Below, one piece after another: positions 22,100-34,173 of a stretch of 64,000 nucleotides of DNA; position 1 is the first letter of the stretch; each line of letters starts with the position of its first letter. Under the pieces are notes generated by a model. The model did no database searches. It worked only from the letters and a program-made list of their open reading frames with translations, and was not told the DNA's origin. Both the position numbers and the translations under genes were made by a program. The stretch comes from Heterostelium album PN500 (taxonomy: Eukaryota > Evosea > Eumycetozoa > Acytosteliales > Acytosteliaceae), in assembly GCF_000004825.1 (NCBI RefSeq), contig NW_008805075.1:249788-313787 (forward strand). Direction: 5' to 3'.

Positions 22100-25025
22100 T
22101 TATTGTTTCTTTCGTCTGATTACTAAACTTATCCAAAGTTGATCACCAAAGTAGAAACCATCGCTTGTACACACTCTCCAGAATTCACCGACAAGATATT
22201 CGTCAACTTTACTTGGAATATCTGGAATCATAAGAGGCACTGAAACATTGATGGTTTCGCTACAGTTCATTGCAGGCAATGGCATTGTGATGACTCTTGA
22301 GAGTCTGGCGTTACCACAGACACGCACGAGCAGGCAATCCTTCGGTAGTTGAGATCCACCGCTGTTTTGGATACGCCAGGTCTTGATAATTTGTTGTCCG
22401 GGGTTGGCTTCGCTTCCGAAGGGCAGGGTGACATCGCCGACAAACTTCATGTTGAAAGGGCAACGGAACTTCTTACGACCGTACGGACAGCCACGACGTG
22501 GAATTGGCGAGGGCGACAGTGGAGCGGATGGCGCAACCATGTTGCAGGACTTCATCGATTTGGTGACGGTGATGATCGAGTGTTGTTGATTGTTTGGACA
22601 ACCCGGATGTTTTTGTATTTTACAGTGATCACAAAAGTTGAAAGATATACAGGTGGCGCAGTAATAGAGATTGCCAACGATGGGTGACTGAGTGCACAGC
22701 GAGCAGGTGAATCCCTTGTGAATGGTGGGACCCTCGATTTTGCGGGCGGCGTACTGCATCTTGTTGGAAGCGAGTTGCGACGAGGTCATGGCCGACTTTT
22801 GGCCGGACGACTTGGCGAGTGTTGTTTGGTGTGATGGTTCGTCGTTCTCCTTGATCATGAGCGACTCGATCTTGGACTGCAGTTGGAGATGCGAGTTGAG
22901 TGTTTCGATGGACAGGTCGCCCGGTACTTCAAAGATGGAGACCTGTGACTTTTGAGTCATGTCGTAGAGTGGCGATTGGTGGGAGGGTGAAGGTGGTGGA
23001 GTGTTGGGTGGCACCGGGATGGTTGGACATTGGTCGGCAGCGAATTGGCGCAGCTGTGGGAAGACACCGAGGATCCATGGCATGGTGACAAGCTTGGATT
23101 GGATGGTGGAACAAATCGTCTTTTTGAGGTTACGTTGCTCCTCAAAGTCGGTGGTCATACGCAGACTCTGGAAGAACTTGGTGACTTCACAAATGAATTC
23201 TTGGACCTCTTTGGACGAGGCCATTCCCGCGGGGATACCGCAGGCAGCGGCCGATGACGAAGTGGCAGAGGACACTGACGAAACCGATGACACTGACGAC
23301 GGTGTTGGTGTGCTAATACTGGCGGGGGGAGTCGAAACTTTAATAGCTGGTGAACATCTGGTGGCCTCTGACGGTATAGATGTATTGATGGAATCCATTT
23401 CATCATCTTCAATGCCGCTGCTACTCAATTGTGAATCGGTATCATTATCAAACTGCATAAACTCAAATGATTCATTTCTATTCATTGTTGTTAGTGGTTG
23501 ATTGGTTGGTGGTGCAGTGGTTGCTTTTGTTTTGTTTTCGGATGAAGAATTTAATTGAGATCCTTGTGAGGTTGTTGTTGGAATATTTGATGGTGTCGAT
23601 TGTTGTTGTTGTTGCTGGTGTTGTTGTTGATTAAAATAATATTTCACTGGATTGAAAGCGAAAATAGGTGGAAGTACTTTAGGTTGATTATTGGCGGTTG
23701 GATAGTGTGGAGTGTGATTCGTTGGAATGGAAGGAGTGTTGGCGGATATTCGAATGGGTGGTGTGGAAGAGGGTGAGGTTGTTGTTTGCTTTTTGCTGTT
23801 ACATATACTACCAAAAGTATTATTACTTGGTGAGGTTGCTGTGTTTGGTGGTGGAATGTTGATGGGTGACGATGGCTCGGGTGATTTACTTGTTATGTTG
23901 TTGTTGTTGTTGCTGCCGCTACTATTGGAAGTCGAGAATTGATTGTTGATCGAAAGTGTAGAGAAATTGGTCGATAGTCCGTAAACAGACTTTCCAAGGT
24001 GAGTGTGATGGTGATGATGATTATGATGGTGGTGATGGTGATTTCCAATATGATGATTACTCGATGGCAGTAGTGTTGTGTGATTGGTTGGATAAGATCT
24101 AAACATACTTGTTGGAATGGTAGTTGGTTGTGTTGACTTTGATTGTTGTTGTTGTTGCTGTGGCTGTTGTGGTTGTTGTTGAATATATTGTTGCTCTTTC
24201 ATATTTAGATTTGAATCCAGCAGTACTGACTCCTTTCTATTCAAAAAACCTGGGGTGGGAGCAGCAATGGAGGCAACAGAACTGCTAGTTCCACTGTTGT
24301 TTACAAAATTCGATTGAACCTCAACGCCTGTCGTCGACAATCCACCTAAACCGCTCAGTCCACTAAATACATGATGATTATTCTGATTCATGTTTTGATG
24401 ACTGAAATGACTATTATTATTATTTTGATTATGACTAGTATTATTATTATTCATATTACTTTGTTGAATGTTATTATTAATATGACTACTGTTGGCTATG
24501 TTACTATTGCTATTGCTGTTGCAGCTGTTGTTATTATCACCACCAAATCCCAAGAATGAAAATAATGAACTTGAGAAATGACAAGGTTGTACTTCTACAC
24601 AATTTGATAATAAAAGAAATGTTAGCGAATTGTGGTTGTTCAATCTACTAAACGACATTAATTAATAACGATGATATTTACCTTTAACTACTAATCTTAA
24701 TTGAGCGTCGTCGCCATTCGATCTATATGCTTTACGAAGATGACAGTCAGAGGCGAGGTTGAACATGTCACCATTCTTATTTTCACACTTGATATTGAGA
24801 GTTGTCTTTGTGTTGAGACCGAACGTCTCTTTGATCGTTCCTGCCAGATCTTTGAACGATGTACCCTTTGGCACCGACAGCGTCTTACACTCATTGCCAA
24901 TGTTCACATTGAGTGTAGTCATCTCTTCTCTCTGGTGTTGTTGATATTGTTGGTGTTGTTGTTGTAACATCTGATGTTGTTGTTGTTGCTGTTGATAAAT
25001 TGCATGTTGTTGTTGATGTTGCTGC

Positions 25026-25063
<38 letters not shown>

Positions 25064-25243
25064 CATTACAGAAGTAGAAGTATTACTACCTGCGATGGTA
25101 CATGGATTACCACCCGAAAGAAAAGATCTAATAATAATAACATAATATTATTTTTAAAAACAAGTTAATAAAGAAATACTAAACTATATTTATTTTTAGA
25201 AATAACAAAACAAAACATACCTAAATGAAAATGTATCTCCCAT
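22100..25243 (-). CDS. PB1-ZZ-FW protein, NBR1-like
   Basis: Exons 25243-25221, 25127-24682 and 24594-22100 join in phase to encode 987 residues. After a Gln/His-rich tract (about 29-75) comes a PB1-like domain (about 78-160). A long Asn/Gln/Ser/Pro-rich disordered region follows. A ZZ zinc finger lies near 784-835 (CSLC, CATC, CDHC plus His). The C-terminal NBR1-type FW domain (about 868-983) contains KTWRIQNSGG, GEFWRVCTSDG and DQLWISL. NBR1/p62-type proteins are selective autophagy receptors; PB1 mediates self-association. Two features differ: no UBA domain follows the FW domain, and the WP position of the four-tryptophan motif reads LP (SQLPKDCLL). An ubiquitin-independent receptor or scaffold role is therefore possible. 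Confidence 0.85.
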
Positions 25244-26974
25244 TTTTATCTTTTCTTTCCTCTACTAATGTATTTTAAAATTAATTTGAAAGTTTACTAC
25301 TCTACTGTCTCTTCTTGTTCTTTTTGTTGTTATTTATAAAATAAGACAATGAAATATTATTATTATTGAAATTTACAATTTGTTATTTATAGTGATTCTT
25401 TACTGTTTGTTGTTGTTGTTCTATTTCTAATTCTTTATGTTCATGAATAAATAAATAAATAAATAATATAATAATAGGAAGAAAGAAAAAAAAAGAGGAA
25501 ATTTTTGGTTAGCAAAAAAGTTTTTTTTAAAAATAATTACATATACAGCAAATTAATTGTCACCACAAAAAAAAAATTAATTAATTAATTTTTTCAATTT
25601 TTCCAATTTTTTTTTTTTTTTTTTTTCATTCATTCATGAATGACAGACGTGAATGACACCTAATCTTACCTTTGTTATGATAACATGACTACTATGTATA
25701 TTCTGTTGGCTATAGAATTGAATTGAACTAAATACTTTAAATACTATTATATTGTTACTGTTATCTATTTATTTTATTACTTTTTATAATATTATTTATT
25801 TTGTTAAGTTAAAAGAGAGTGAAAAAAAACAAATGAAATCAAAAATCTTTGTTGTTTGGTTTTTTTTTTTTTTTTTTTTAACTTATTGGTTAATGATTGT
25901 GTGTTGGTGTGAGTGTGCTTGGTGTGATCTATCAATTAATCACTATGTCTTTTTGATTTTATTTGTGAGACGATGATTATGCTGGACAAATTTTTGCAAA
26001 CTGGTAACTTGTTTTTTTTATAATTTTGATGAAATAATTATTATTGTGAACTAAAACTAAATCCAGTCAACTGCTTGCTGATGATAAATATAATTGTTGT
26101 TGGTTGCTTTTGAAAAACAAGCAAAAGAAGAACAACGAAAAAATTAAGTAAAATAGAAAAAAAAGAAAAACCTCTTTAAAACAAATGATGAGTTGTTATA
26201 TACAAAAAAAGAAAAAAAAAACAACAAAGTTTGAGATTTAAATTAATTAATTGTTGTTGTTTTGATTGATTTTATTTTTATTTATTTTGTTTTGTTTTTT
26301 TTTTTTGTTTTCTTTTTGGTGTTTTTTCAAAAAGTTTTGTTGATGTTGTTTCTCATGCTTCTTGAATAAATTCATTCTGCTTTACATTATGACAATCAAA
26401 CTATTCATCACAACAACACATAATAATTTTTTTGCATAACAACATCAAACAACATCAAATTTCTTGCAAACACAAAACTCGATTGATTTAGGCTTGTTGT
26501 TTTTTTTTTTTTTTTGAATTTTTTGTTCTGAAGATTTTTTTCGTATGAATGACGTTTTATTGATATGTGCGAAATTAATTGTGTGTTGGTTTGATATTTT
26601 TGTCGACAAACTAAACACACACAATTTTTTATTCATACCAAATTTGTGTTTGAAATCACTATAATGCCAATGGTTTAAATTATACGAGATAGATAAAAGA
26701 TGGTTCTTAGAACAAACAAAGATCTATATTGGGAGTTAAATAATTATAATGATGTTGTTGACACCCAATTATTAATTATAACTAAAAAAAGATGGTTTTT
26801 TTTTTTTTTTTTTAAACAAAGAATTTCCGGAAAGGATAACATAATTATTATTGATTGATTTGATTTTATTTAATTTATTTAATTAAATTAATTCATTTGT
26901 TTGTTTGTTCTTTTTTTCTATTTTGAAAATGTTTGAATTATTATTATTGAACTTTTTTTATGGTCTTATCAAAT
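25244..26974. other. A+T-rich spacer between head-to-tail genes
   Basis: Homopolymer-rich DNA with T runs at 25608-25626, 25860-25879 and 26791-26812 and an interrupted ATTCATTCATGAATGA palindrome near 25629. Open frames are low-complexity. I found no RNA gene. Confidence 0.55.
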
Positions 26975-28692
26975 CTAATTGGCAGTGATTAATACAGTTA
27001 ATTCTTGACTGGTATCAATTATATGATTGACAAAAATTCTATTGGTTGTTGATGTATAGTTTGCATATAATTGTGGGATGAATTCAACCTAATAATAAAA
27101 TTAAAGTTAGGAAAAAAGTAATTATTATTATTATTATTTTAGAAATTAATAATTTAACTTACAGAATAACCATTTGGATAGTAAAGAGCTTCATTTAAAT
27201 AGATTTCTGTTGGTAATTTACAGGCTGGGTTGATTGTGTAGCTCAATGAGAATTTCGCTGTGGTAGAGTCGAATTGTGAGTTGATAGTGGTACCGGCAAC
27301 AGCCTGAGCGTAGGTTCTACTGAAGAGTTTGACACGAGTCCAATCGGGCTCACCGCTTTCATTGAAGAAAAGGTGTCCGTATGAGTCTGGTGCGAAGTCC
27401 TTGTAGATCCAGAAGATCCAACCTTGGTTGTCTCTCTCGACAGCCTCCATAGTGAGGAGAGTGCTCTCGAGTACCGATTCGGAATCACCAACGTTTCCAC
27501 CGAATTCAGTGAGCATACCGGCACATCCCAGCTTATCCAAATCCTTCATTCTGACATCCATGATTTCATCGATACTGAAATCGGGTGGTACATAGTAATG
27601 GTAACTCAAAGCACTGAGATTACGGTACTCATCACCACCTGGAACATGGTCAAATCCAACACCCTTTGGAAGCTCATCCCAAGTTACACTTTCAAAAAAT
27701 ATAATATGCTAAAATAGAAATAAATTAATTAGTACTTACAATTAATTTTCCAGAAATAAACTAATTACTACTTACTTCTGAATCAATTGATCTAATTCCA
27801 GTGTTTAAACGGTCATACATTGGTTGTAAATTCTTTTTATCGGCTACACCTGGATAGAGTAAAAATGGATCAACGAAAATATCACCAGCCCATGGTTCAT
27901 TGATGAGTTCATAACCGATGGTGTTGGTACTGGTTTTGAAGGTGGAAGCGATTTGTTGCCATTGCTCGATGAAACCATCTTGGATTCCATCATAGTTATC
28001 GTACAGCGATTGGAAGGCACTCGATACAGAGATAGTACCATAGTAGCTACCCCATGAGTGTTTTCCACATTCATTGTCCGATGGCCAACCTGTTGTGTTG
28101 TCATAGACGAACGGTTGGAGTTGAACTGGAATTGGGAATGCTTCTTTGGCCTTTGGTTTGGCAGCCCAGTTGGGAGCACCGTCACCACAATAGACGAGCG
28201 AGTATAGATCTTGATGGCTGTCAATCAAAGCATAGATTCCGTATGGTTCCATCATATCTACCATGTTTCTCATGTAACTGAGGTAGGTTTCGTTGTATTG
28301 ACCTCTGGCCTCTGGAGCGACACCGGCCCACATCACACCGAATCTAACAATATTCAATCCCCAATCTTGGAGATATTGCATATCCTTTGGACCAAAAGAT
28401 TGATATACATCAAAGTCTAAAGTTGGTGCAAATGGTGGAACTTTTAAAAATGTATTTAGAAAAAATAAAAAAAGGATTAGTTTTTTTTTTCAAAAGAATA
28501 TTAAATCTATTATTATTAGTACATACTTTTATATACAACATTTACTCCATGGAAATTACGTTCACGACCATCAGAGTCAATGAATCTCTTGGTCTCTGGT
28601 TGAACAACTATATTTGGATTGATGGAAAAGCATGAATTGATCAGCAATGCAGACATAAGGAATGCCAACTTCGACAAACCAATAGATCTCAT
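26975..28692 (-). CDS. Secreted GH5 endoglycoceramidase-like glycosidase
   Basis: Exons 28692-28527, 28440-27776, 27708-27163 and 27088-26975 join in phase to give 496 residues. Residues 1-23 are a signal peptide. The GH5 barrel has FGVMWAGVAPE, LIDSHQDLYS and CGDGAPNWA, which are characteristic of endoglycoceramidases. The acid/base Glu237 lies in ELINEPWAGD and the nucleophile Glu345 in LTEFGG, with SYHYYVPP before it. A C-terminal beta-rich domain follows. Endoglycoceramidases release the sugar from glycosphingolipids; an activity on bacterial or fungal sterol or ceramide glycosides is also possible. All catalytic residues are present, and secretion or lysosomal routing is expected. Confidence 0.9.
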
Positions 28693-29345
28693 TTTTTATT
28701 TTATTCTAGATAAAATAATGTAATGGGTTTTTGTTTTTAGGAAGTGTAGGAGATAAGTAGGAGAACAGAATATTAATATTTGTTGTACAACAACAATTTG
28801 TATTTGAGGTGTGTTGTGGTTATGAAGTATTGATATTAATATTTTGGTAACTTTAAATGTTCCTCTTCCTTTTGTTTCTGAAAAGATTTCTACACCTCCT
28901 ATGTGATAATGAAAATATTAATTTAAAATCATTTTTCTAAATTTTAATAAATATCTGTTTGTTGAGTCAAAAAAAAATGAAATAAGCTCCTAAAATTTGA
29001 TTAATGGGAAATTTTGTGGTGCCCACGAAAAAAAAAGCACAAATCTCAGAGATCTTTCGAAATTTCAATTTATTTTTATTTTGTTTTTTTGATGGTTTTG
29101 AACAAAAAATAATATTAATTTCGAACATAATTAAATTTGAAATCGGATTTATAAACATCCAGATATTTGTAGAAAAAAAGAAATCAAAAAATGAGTTCAC
29201 TTGATATTTTATTTAAATATTATTTAGAATGTTAATGCTAAATGAAAAAAGAGGATTATTTACAAAAAGTTTAATGATTTATTATCAATGTTGTTGTCAT
29301 TTGTTGGGTAGTTGTTGTTATTGTTGCTGTTGTTGATTTAGATAA
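28693..29345. other. A+T-rich spacer with no gene seen
   Basis: Upstream region of the GH5 gene and 3' flank of the GFA-family gene. The stretch 28990-29175 is less monotonous and open on both strands for about 65-78 residues, but both translations are low-complexity and unconvincing. Confidence 0.5.
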
Positions 29346-29777
29346 TTATATATAATTGTTTACTTCTGGGTAAGAACCTTTGTAGATTCCATAGTCAGAG
29401 AAACCTTTTTTGGTATCTGGAAGGGTTGTGAGTTGCTCTTCAGTGATTCCTTTGATGCATGGGATGCTAACGCTATAGTACTCTCCGATAGTTGGAATCT
29501 TGCAGTAAGAGTAAACCTTTGTACCGCAGATCTTACACAGATAGTGGTCGATTGTGTTTGTTCCGAAATCGTAGAGTGTAGTTGACTCGGCTCCAGACAA
29601 CAGTTTGAACTTTGAAATATCTGCACGTGTAGAGTAACTTCTGTCCTTTAAGCACAATGAACAATTGCAATGCTCAGCTTCAATCTTATTTAAATCTAAT
29701 TCAGCCGAAATTCTAATATCTCCACATTCACAACTGCCAATATAGTTATGTTTTCCTTCTGGTAAATTAAAATTCAT
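29346..29777 (-). CDS. GFA/CENP-V-fold zinc protein
   Basis: A single exon of 143 residues. The cysteine pattern of the GFA family (glutathione-dependent formaldehyde-activating-like, Pfam GFA) is complete: Cys16 and Cys18 (SCECGD), Cys37, Cys39 and Cys42 (HCNCSLC), and Cys81 and Cys84 (CKICG). These hold two zinc ions in the Mss4-like fold. Family members include S-(hydroxymethyl)glutathione synthase and CENP-V, but most are uncharacterised, so the substrate is not predicted. The ATG is preceded by a short T/A-rich leader typical of this genome. Confidence 0.9.
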   Translation of the reverse strand: MNFNLPEGKHNYIGSCECGDIRISAELDLNKIEAEHCNCSLCLKDRSYSTRADISKFKLLSGAESTTLYDFGTNTIDHYLCKICGTKVYSYCKIPTIGEYYSVSIPCIKGITEEQLTTLPDTKKGFSDYGIYKGSYPEVNNYI

Positions 29778-30629
29778 TGTTTTGTTTTTTTTTTTTTTGA
29801 AATAAATATATATAAAGGTTTAAAAAGTTATGTTTGTATTATAAATATTATATTTAAAGATAATAAATAAGTTATTAAATTAAGGAATTAATAAGTTTAA
29901 TTAATAAGTTTCTATAAATAAATAAATAATAAAAGATTTGTTTTTAGAAATAATAAATTACTAAGATGTTTTTTTTGTTTTAGTTTTAGATATTATCTTT
30001 TTGTTTAGTAGTGATTAATCTATACGACAATGACCGACAAAACTTGGTTAATAAAAGACAGTAGTTGTCTTCTTTTTAAATAACCAGGTTGGTTCAATTA
30101 CAAATTCATAGAGATAGTGGGTAATTCAATTTTAGTTTTTTTGTTTTTTTTTTTTTAAATTTATTCGATAAACTATACCCGTTGGTTTTAAGTTGTTCTT
30201 ATACCTCTCACAATATAAACTTTCAAAATAACCAACAAAAACATATAGTGTTTTGTGGTTTCGTCTTTTTGCGAGAAAAACAAAAAAATTTACTAAAAAT
30301 AGTAATTTTTAAAAACTTTTAGTTATTGAATAATCCCTTTTTTTTTATGATAAAGGAAACCATTTGTTTTGTAGTAATTATTTTGTGGAACAATATTTCT
30401 TATTAAAGTTTTAAAAGTTTGATCAATTTAGAATTCTAAAGTTATTTATGTTGATTAAACAAAAAATATATTTTTAATAATATATTTTAAATAAATTATA
30501 TAATAAGTCATATTTTCTTTATTTCTTTGATTTTTATATCTTTTTAAATAAATAAAATTTAATATCTATTTATTTTATGTAATGGTGACTATTCATTTGA
30601 TAAAACAAATTATTTCTTAAAATAAAATA
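29778..30629. other. A+T-rich spacer with no gene seen
   Basis: Divergent spacer between the GFA-family gene (minus) and a small plus-strand ORF. It holds homopolymer runs and no credible open frame. A stretch near 30040-30115 (AAAGACAGTAGTTGTCTTCTTTT) contains a short imperfect palindrome. Confidence 0.5.
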
Positions 30630-30974
30630 ATGAAGCCCATAAACAATAATATTAAAAATAAAAATGTGAATAATGAAAATAATAAGATAACTTTCAAAGT
30701 TAGAACGATATCGTCGACTAGGAATAATAATAAAAAGCCAAGAAAAATAAGGACATGGGATAATCATCAGGAGTTGAAGGAAAAACTAATAAGTGCCATT
30801 CAAAGATACCTAGATGCTGGATATCAAACAGATTCCACTTCAAAAGATTCAGGCAAAACATCAAAACGAATAGCTCAACTTTGTAAAGTAATGGCAGAGT
30901 GTGGGGAGGTTGGAATCATTGACAATCTTACAATACAAACAAGAAAGAAAGTTTTTAGGGAATATATTCCTTAA
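30630..30974 (+). CDS. Hypothetical basic protein, 114 aa
   Basis: A single exon beginning after AAAATAATG. Residues 1-25 are Asn/Lys-rich. The remainder is non-repetitive and charged (RTWDNHQELKEKLISAIQRY, then KRIAQLCKVMAECGEVGIID) and ends in KKVFREYIP. Predicted helical segments and a composition distinct from the flanks support a real gene. No family is recognised. It could be a DNA- or RNA-binding small protein, but nothing in the sequence proves it. Confidence 0.5.
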   Translation: MKPINNNIKNKNVNNENNKITFKVRTISSTRNNNKKPRKIRTWDNHQELKEKLISAIQRYLDAGYQTDSTSKDSGKTSKRIAQLCKVMAECGEVGIIDNLTIQTRKKVFREYIP

Positions 30975-31659
30975 AATAAATATATAAATATATATTATTT
31001 TTATATTTTTTTTAAAATAATAATATTTAATAAAGATATCTCAAAATATAAATATAAATAAATTATATTTTATTTTTATTTACTATTTTCTTGAAAATAT
31101 GTATCCTACTCTACTGAATATCGATCTATATTGATTATTTAAAAATAATAAAAAAAACATTCTTATTTTGTCATAAGTGAAAAAAAGAAATGTTAGTTTC
31201 AAAATCAACAACAATTTGATGAATTTTTGAATCTTTGTCAGTATTTAGCTACCCAAATACAAGGGCATTAGAAATAAAAAATAAACTTGTTTACTATTTT
31301 TGCTGGATCCAAAATAATTAAAAACTAAATTAAATTAAAATTTTAAAAATAATTTTGAAAAAAAATGTAAATCGTTGATTGCAATGAGCCCTTTTTACTT
31401 GAATTCGTTTGATCATTTTATTAATTAATTATATTTTTAATGACCCAATGGACCTGTTTTTTTTTTTTTTTTTATTGATCTTTATTGAAACCATCCAAAC
31501 AAGATCTGTACAATAATAGTTTTATATTTATTATATTATTTTTTTTATTTATAAACTTTTGTATTTTTATTATTACTATTATTATAATTAGTTGAATTAT
31601 TAATCTTTATTTCAGATAATATTATCTCAATTGAGATTTCAAAAAAAAAAAACAACATA
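30975..31659. other. A+T-rich spacer, promoter of the RhoGAP gene
   Basis: Contains a T run (31459-31473) about 190 bases before the RhoGAP ATG and otherwise only low-complexity sequence. Confidence 0.5.
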
Positions 31660-33894
31660 ATGGAGCCAATAGCAACATCTCCAACAAAGGAAATCAAAAA
31701 AAAGGCGGCTGTCTCTAAAAACACTAAAGAAAATATTGAAACCAAGTGAGAAAAAGAAGAAACAGAAACAAGTGGTTTCCAGTGCACTCAAGAAATTGAT
31801 TGGTTACCTCACTGACAATTGTCTGGAGCTAGAAGGTATCTGTAGAATCAGTGGTAACATAACAAGAGTAAAAGAATTGAAAAAGTCATTTGAAAATGGT
31901 AAGTTTTTTTTTTTTTTTTTGGTTCACATTCTCTCTCTCTCTATATATATCTTGAGTTCAAAACTAAGCTTATTAATTAAAACTAAATTTAGATGAAGAT
32001 GTAGATCTTTCAAAGATTGTAGATAAACACACTATCAGTGGTGCTCTGAAGATGTTCTTGAGAGATATGGATGAACCGATTCTCACATTCGAGCTGTACA
32101 AGAACTTCCTCGGTGCCTACGATATCAAAGACAAGAATGCCAAGATTGCCTTTATCAAATCACTTCTATCTGCACTGCCAAAGGAGAATCAAGAGATATT
32201 ACAAATGGTATTGAAGTTCCTCTATACTGTACAGGTATGTTGTTTTGAGATTGATTGATTGATTGATTGATCTCTGTGTTTATCACAAAACAAAAACTTG
32301 TATTAACAAACAACAACAACTATTTGTTCGAATTCGAATTAGTTACATCAAGAGAAGAATAAGATGACATCTGCTAATATAGCGATTGTTTTCGCACCGA
32401 CAATGTTGAGACCAAAGGAAGAGTCGTTCGAAACGATGATGAATGCAACCAACTATACTATGGATATTGTAAAGTCGATGGTCGAGGAGTTCAATGTACT
32501 ATATGAGTTTAACAATACTATACTTTACAAGATATCGTCGGACGATCTTGGAAAGTCGACAACCAAGAAGTCACTACAGGAGGAACTGGACGAAGCCAAT
32601 GCAAAGATCGATAATCTGTTGAAGCAGGCGGCGGAAGATGCAAGGGAACGATCGGTTCTTGAGACCTATTCGCATCAGACCTACAATAAGCTGCAAGAGG
32701 AACAAGAGAATTACAAAGCGTTACAAGAGGAGAAGGATAGCATTGGTGAACTGCTCAACGAGCTGAGAGACAACGGTAAACAGATGGAAGAGAAGAACAA
32801 GCTGTCAGAGGAGAAGCTACAACAACAGAGAGATGAAGTCGCGCAACTAAAGAAGAAACTGGAGGAATCCAACTCAAAGACAAAGGAAAATGAATCTCAA
32901 CTACTAGAATACAATAAACACAAACAACAACTACAAGCAGAGGTAGAGAAGATCAAGAAAGCATTGGATGAGCAAAAGAAGATAATAGATGAGAAATCAA
33001 AGGTAATAGAAGAACATAAGAAGACAATAGATGAGAAATCAAAGGCGATAGAAGAACAAAAGAAAGTAATTGATGAACAAGCGAAAGCATTTGATGAACA
33101 AAAGAGAGTATTAGCACAAAAACAACAACAACAACAACAAGCAAGTGTAGCAGTAGTAAATAATAATAGTAGTACAGATAAGAAAGAACAAGAGAGATTA
33201 CAAAAAGAGTCACAAGAGAAATCAAAGGAAATAGATAGATTACAAAAAGATAATCAAGAGAAAGCTAAAGATATTAAAGTAAAGACTGAACAAATCGAAA
33301 AGATTACAAAAGAAAGAGATGAAGTAAGTAGAATAAATTGATGTTTAGATATACGTATTAATCACTAATTTAACTTTAACTTTAAAAAAGGCATTAAAGA
33401 AGAAATCTAGTAGTAGTAATAGTAATAACAATTCAAAGGAAATAGAGGAACTACAAAAGAAATTAAAAGAAAATGAAAATAGAACTATTCAATTAGAGAA
33501 AGAAAAAGAGACATTAAATGAAACTGTAAAGAGTTTATATGAACAAGCAAAACAATTGAATAGTGCCAATAATAATAATAGTAATAGTAATGGTAATGGT
33601 AATGGTAGTACAGGAATATTTAAGAAATCAGCTTTTACAATTGGAAAGAGATCAAAAGAAAAAGAGAAAGAAAAAGAAAAAGAAACACCACAACTTCAAG
33701 ATGAAGACGATGTAACAGCAGTTAAACAATTTGCATTCTCTTGGATGATTCTGTCATTGAAATCAGATGCAATGGCACACGGAAAGAATTGTAACATTAG
33801 TTCAACAGATGTATTCGAAGAGTTGATATCAAAACGGATCAAAGTTAATCAATGGACCGATTTCGTCTCAAAGAAATTAAAGGAAGTTGAATAA
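31660..33894 (+). CDS. RhoGAP-domain coiled-coil protein
   Basis: Exons end and start at about 31898/31993, 32234/32343 and 33323/33391, all in phase, with the stop at 33894. The RhoGAP domain covers the first two exons and the start of the third (ELEGICRISGN with the presumed arginine finger, KMFLRDMDEPILTFELY, LPKENQEILQMVLKFL, SANIAIVFAPTML). A coiled coil of about 250 residues follows, with heptads such as KQQLQAEVEKIKKALDEQKK, then a Ser/Asn spacer and a short C-terminal helical domain. It should stimulate GTP hydrolysis by a Rac/Rho GTPase. The start is uncertain: the ATG at 31660 gives MEPIATSPTKEIKKK, but reaching the domain frame (RLSLKTLKKILKPSEKKK) needs one base fewer in the run of eight A near 31696-31703. 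Confidence 0.85.
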
Positions 33895-34173
33895 AGAAAG
33901 AGAAGATGATCATCTTCTTCTTCCTCTTTCTTTTTTTTTTGTATATTAAAATATAAAACCAATCATATCATAAATAAAGTTATTTAGATTCTTTAAATGT
34001 TGTAAAATAGTAAATAAATAAATAAATAAGATCAAAATAATGAATAAGATAAAGATATAAGATATATATATTAAATATTTTAATAGTTTTATTTTATTTT
34101 ACTTAAGTTTTACAAAAAAAAAGTATATATTATATTATATTTGTTTTTCTTTTTTTCTTTTTCTTTTTTCTTT

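Noticed and set aside
24368-25168. Plus-strand Leu/Met-rich frames opposite the NBR1-like gene
   Set aside because: They are antisense translations of CAA/AAT repeats encoding poly-Gln and poly-Asn on the minus strand.
28967-29204. Overlapping open frames on both strands
   Set aside because: Both translations are Phe/Ile/Lys/Asn-rich products of A+T-rich DNA with no start context or family.
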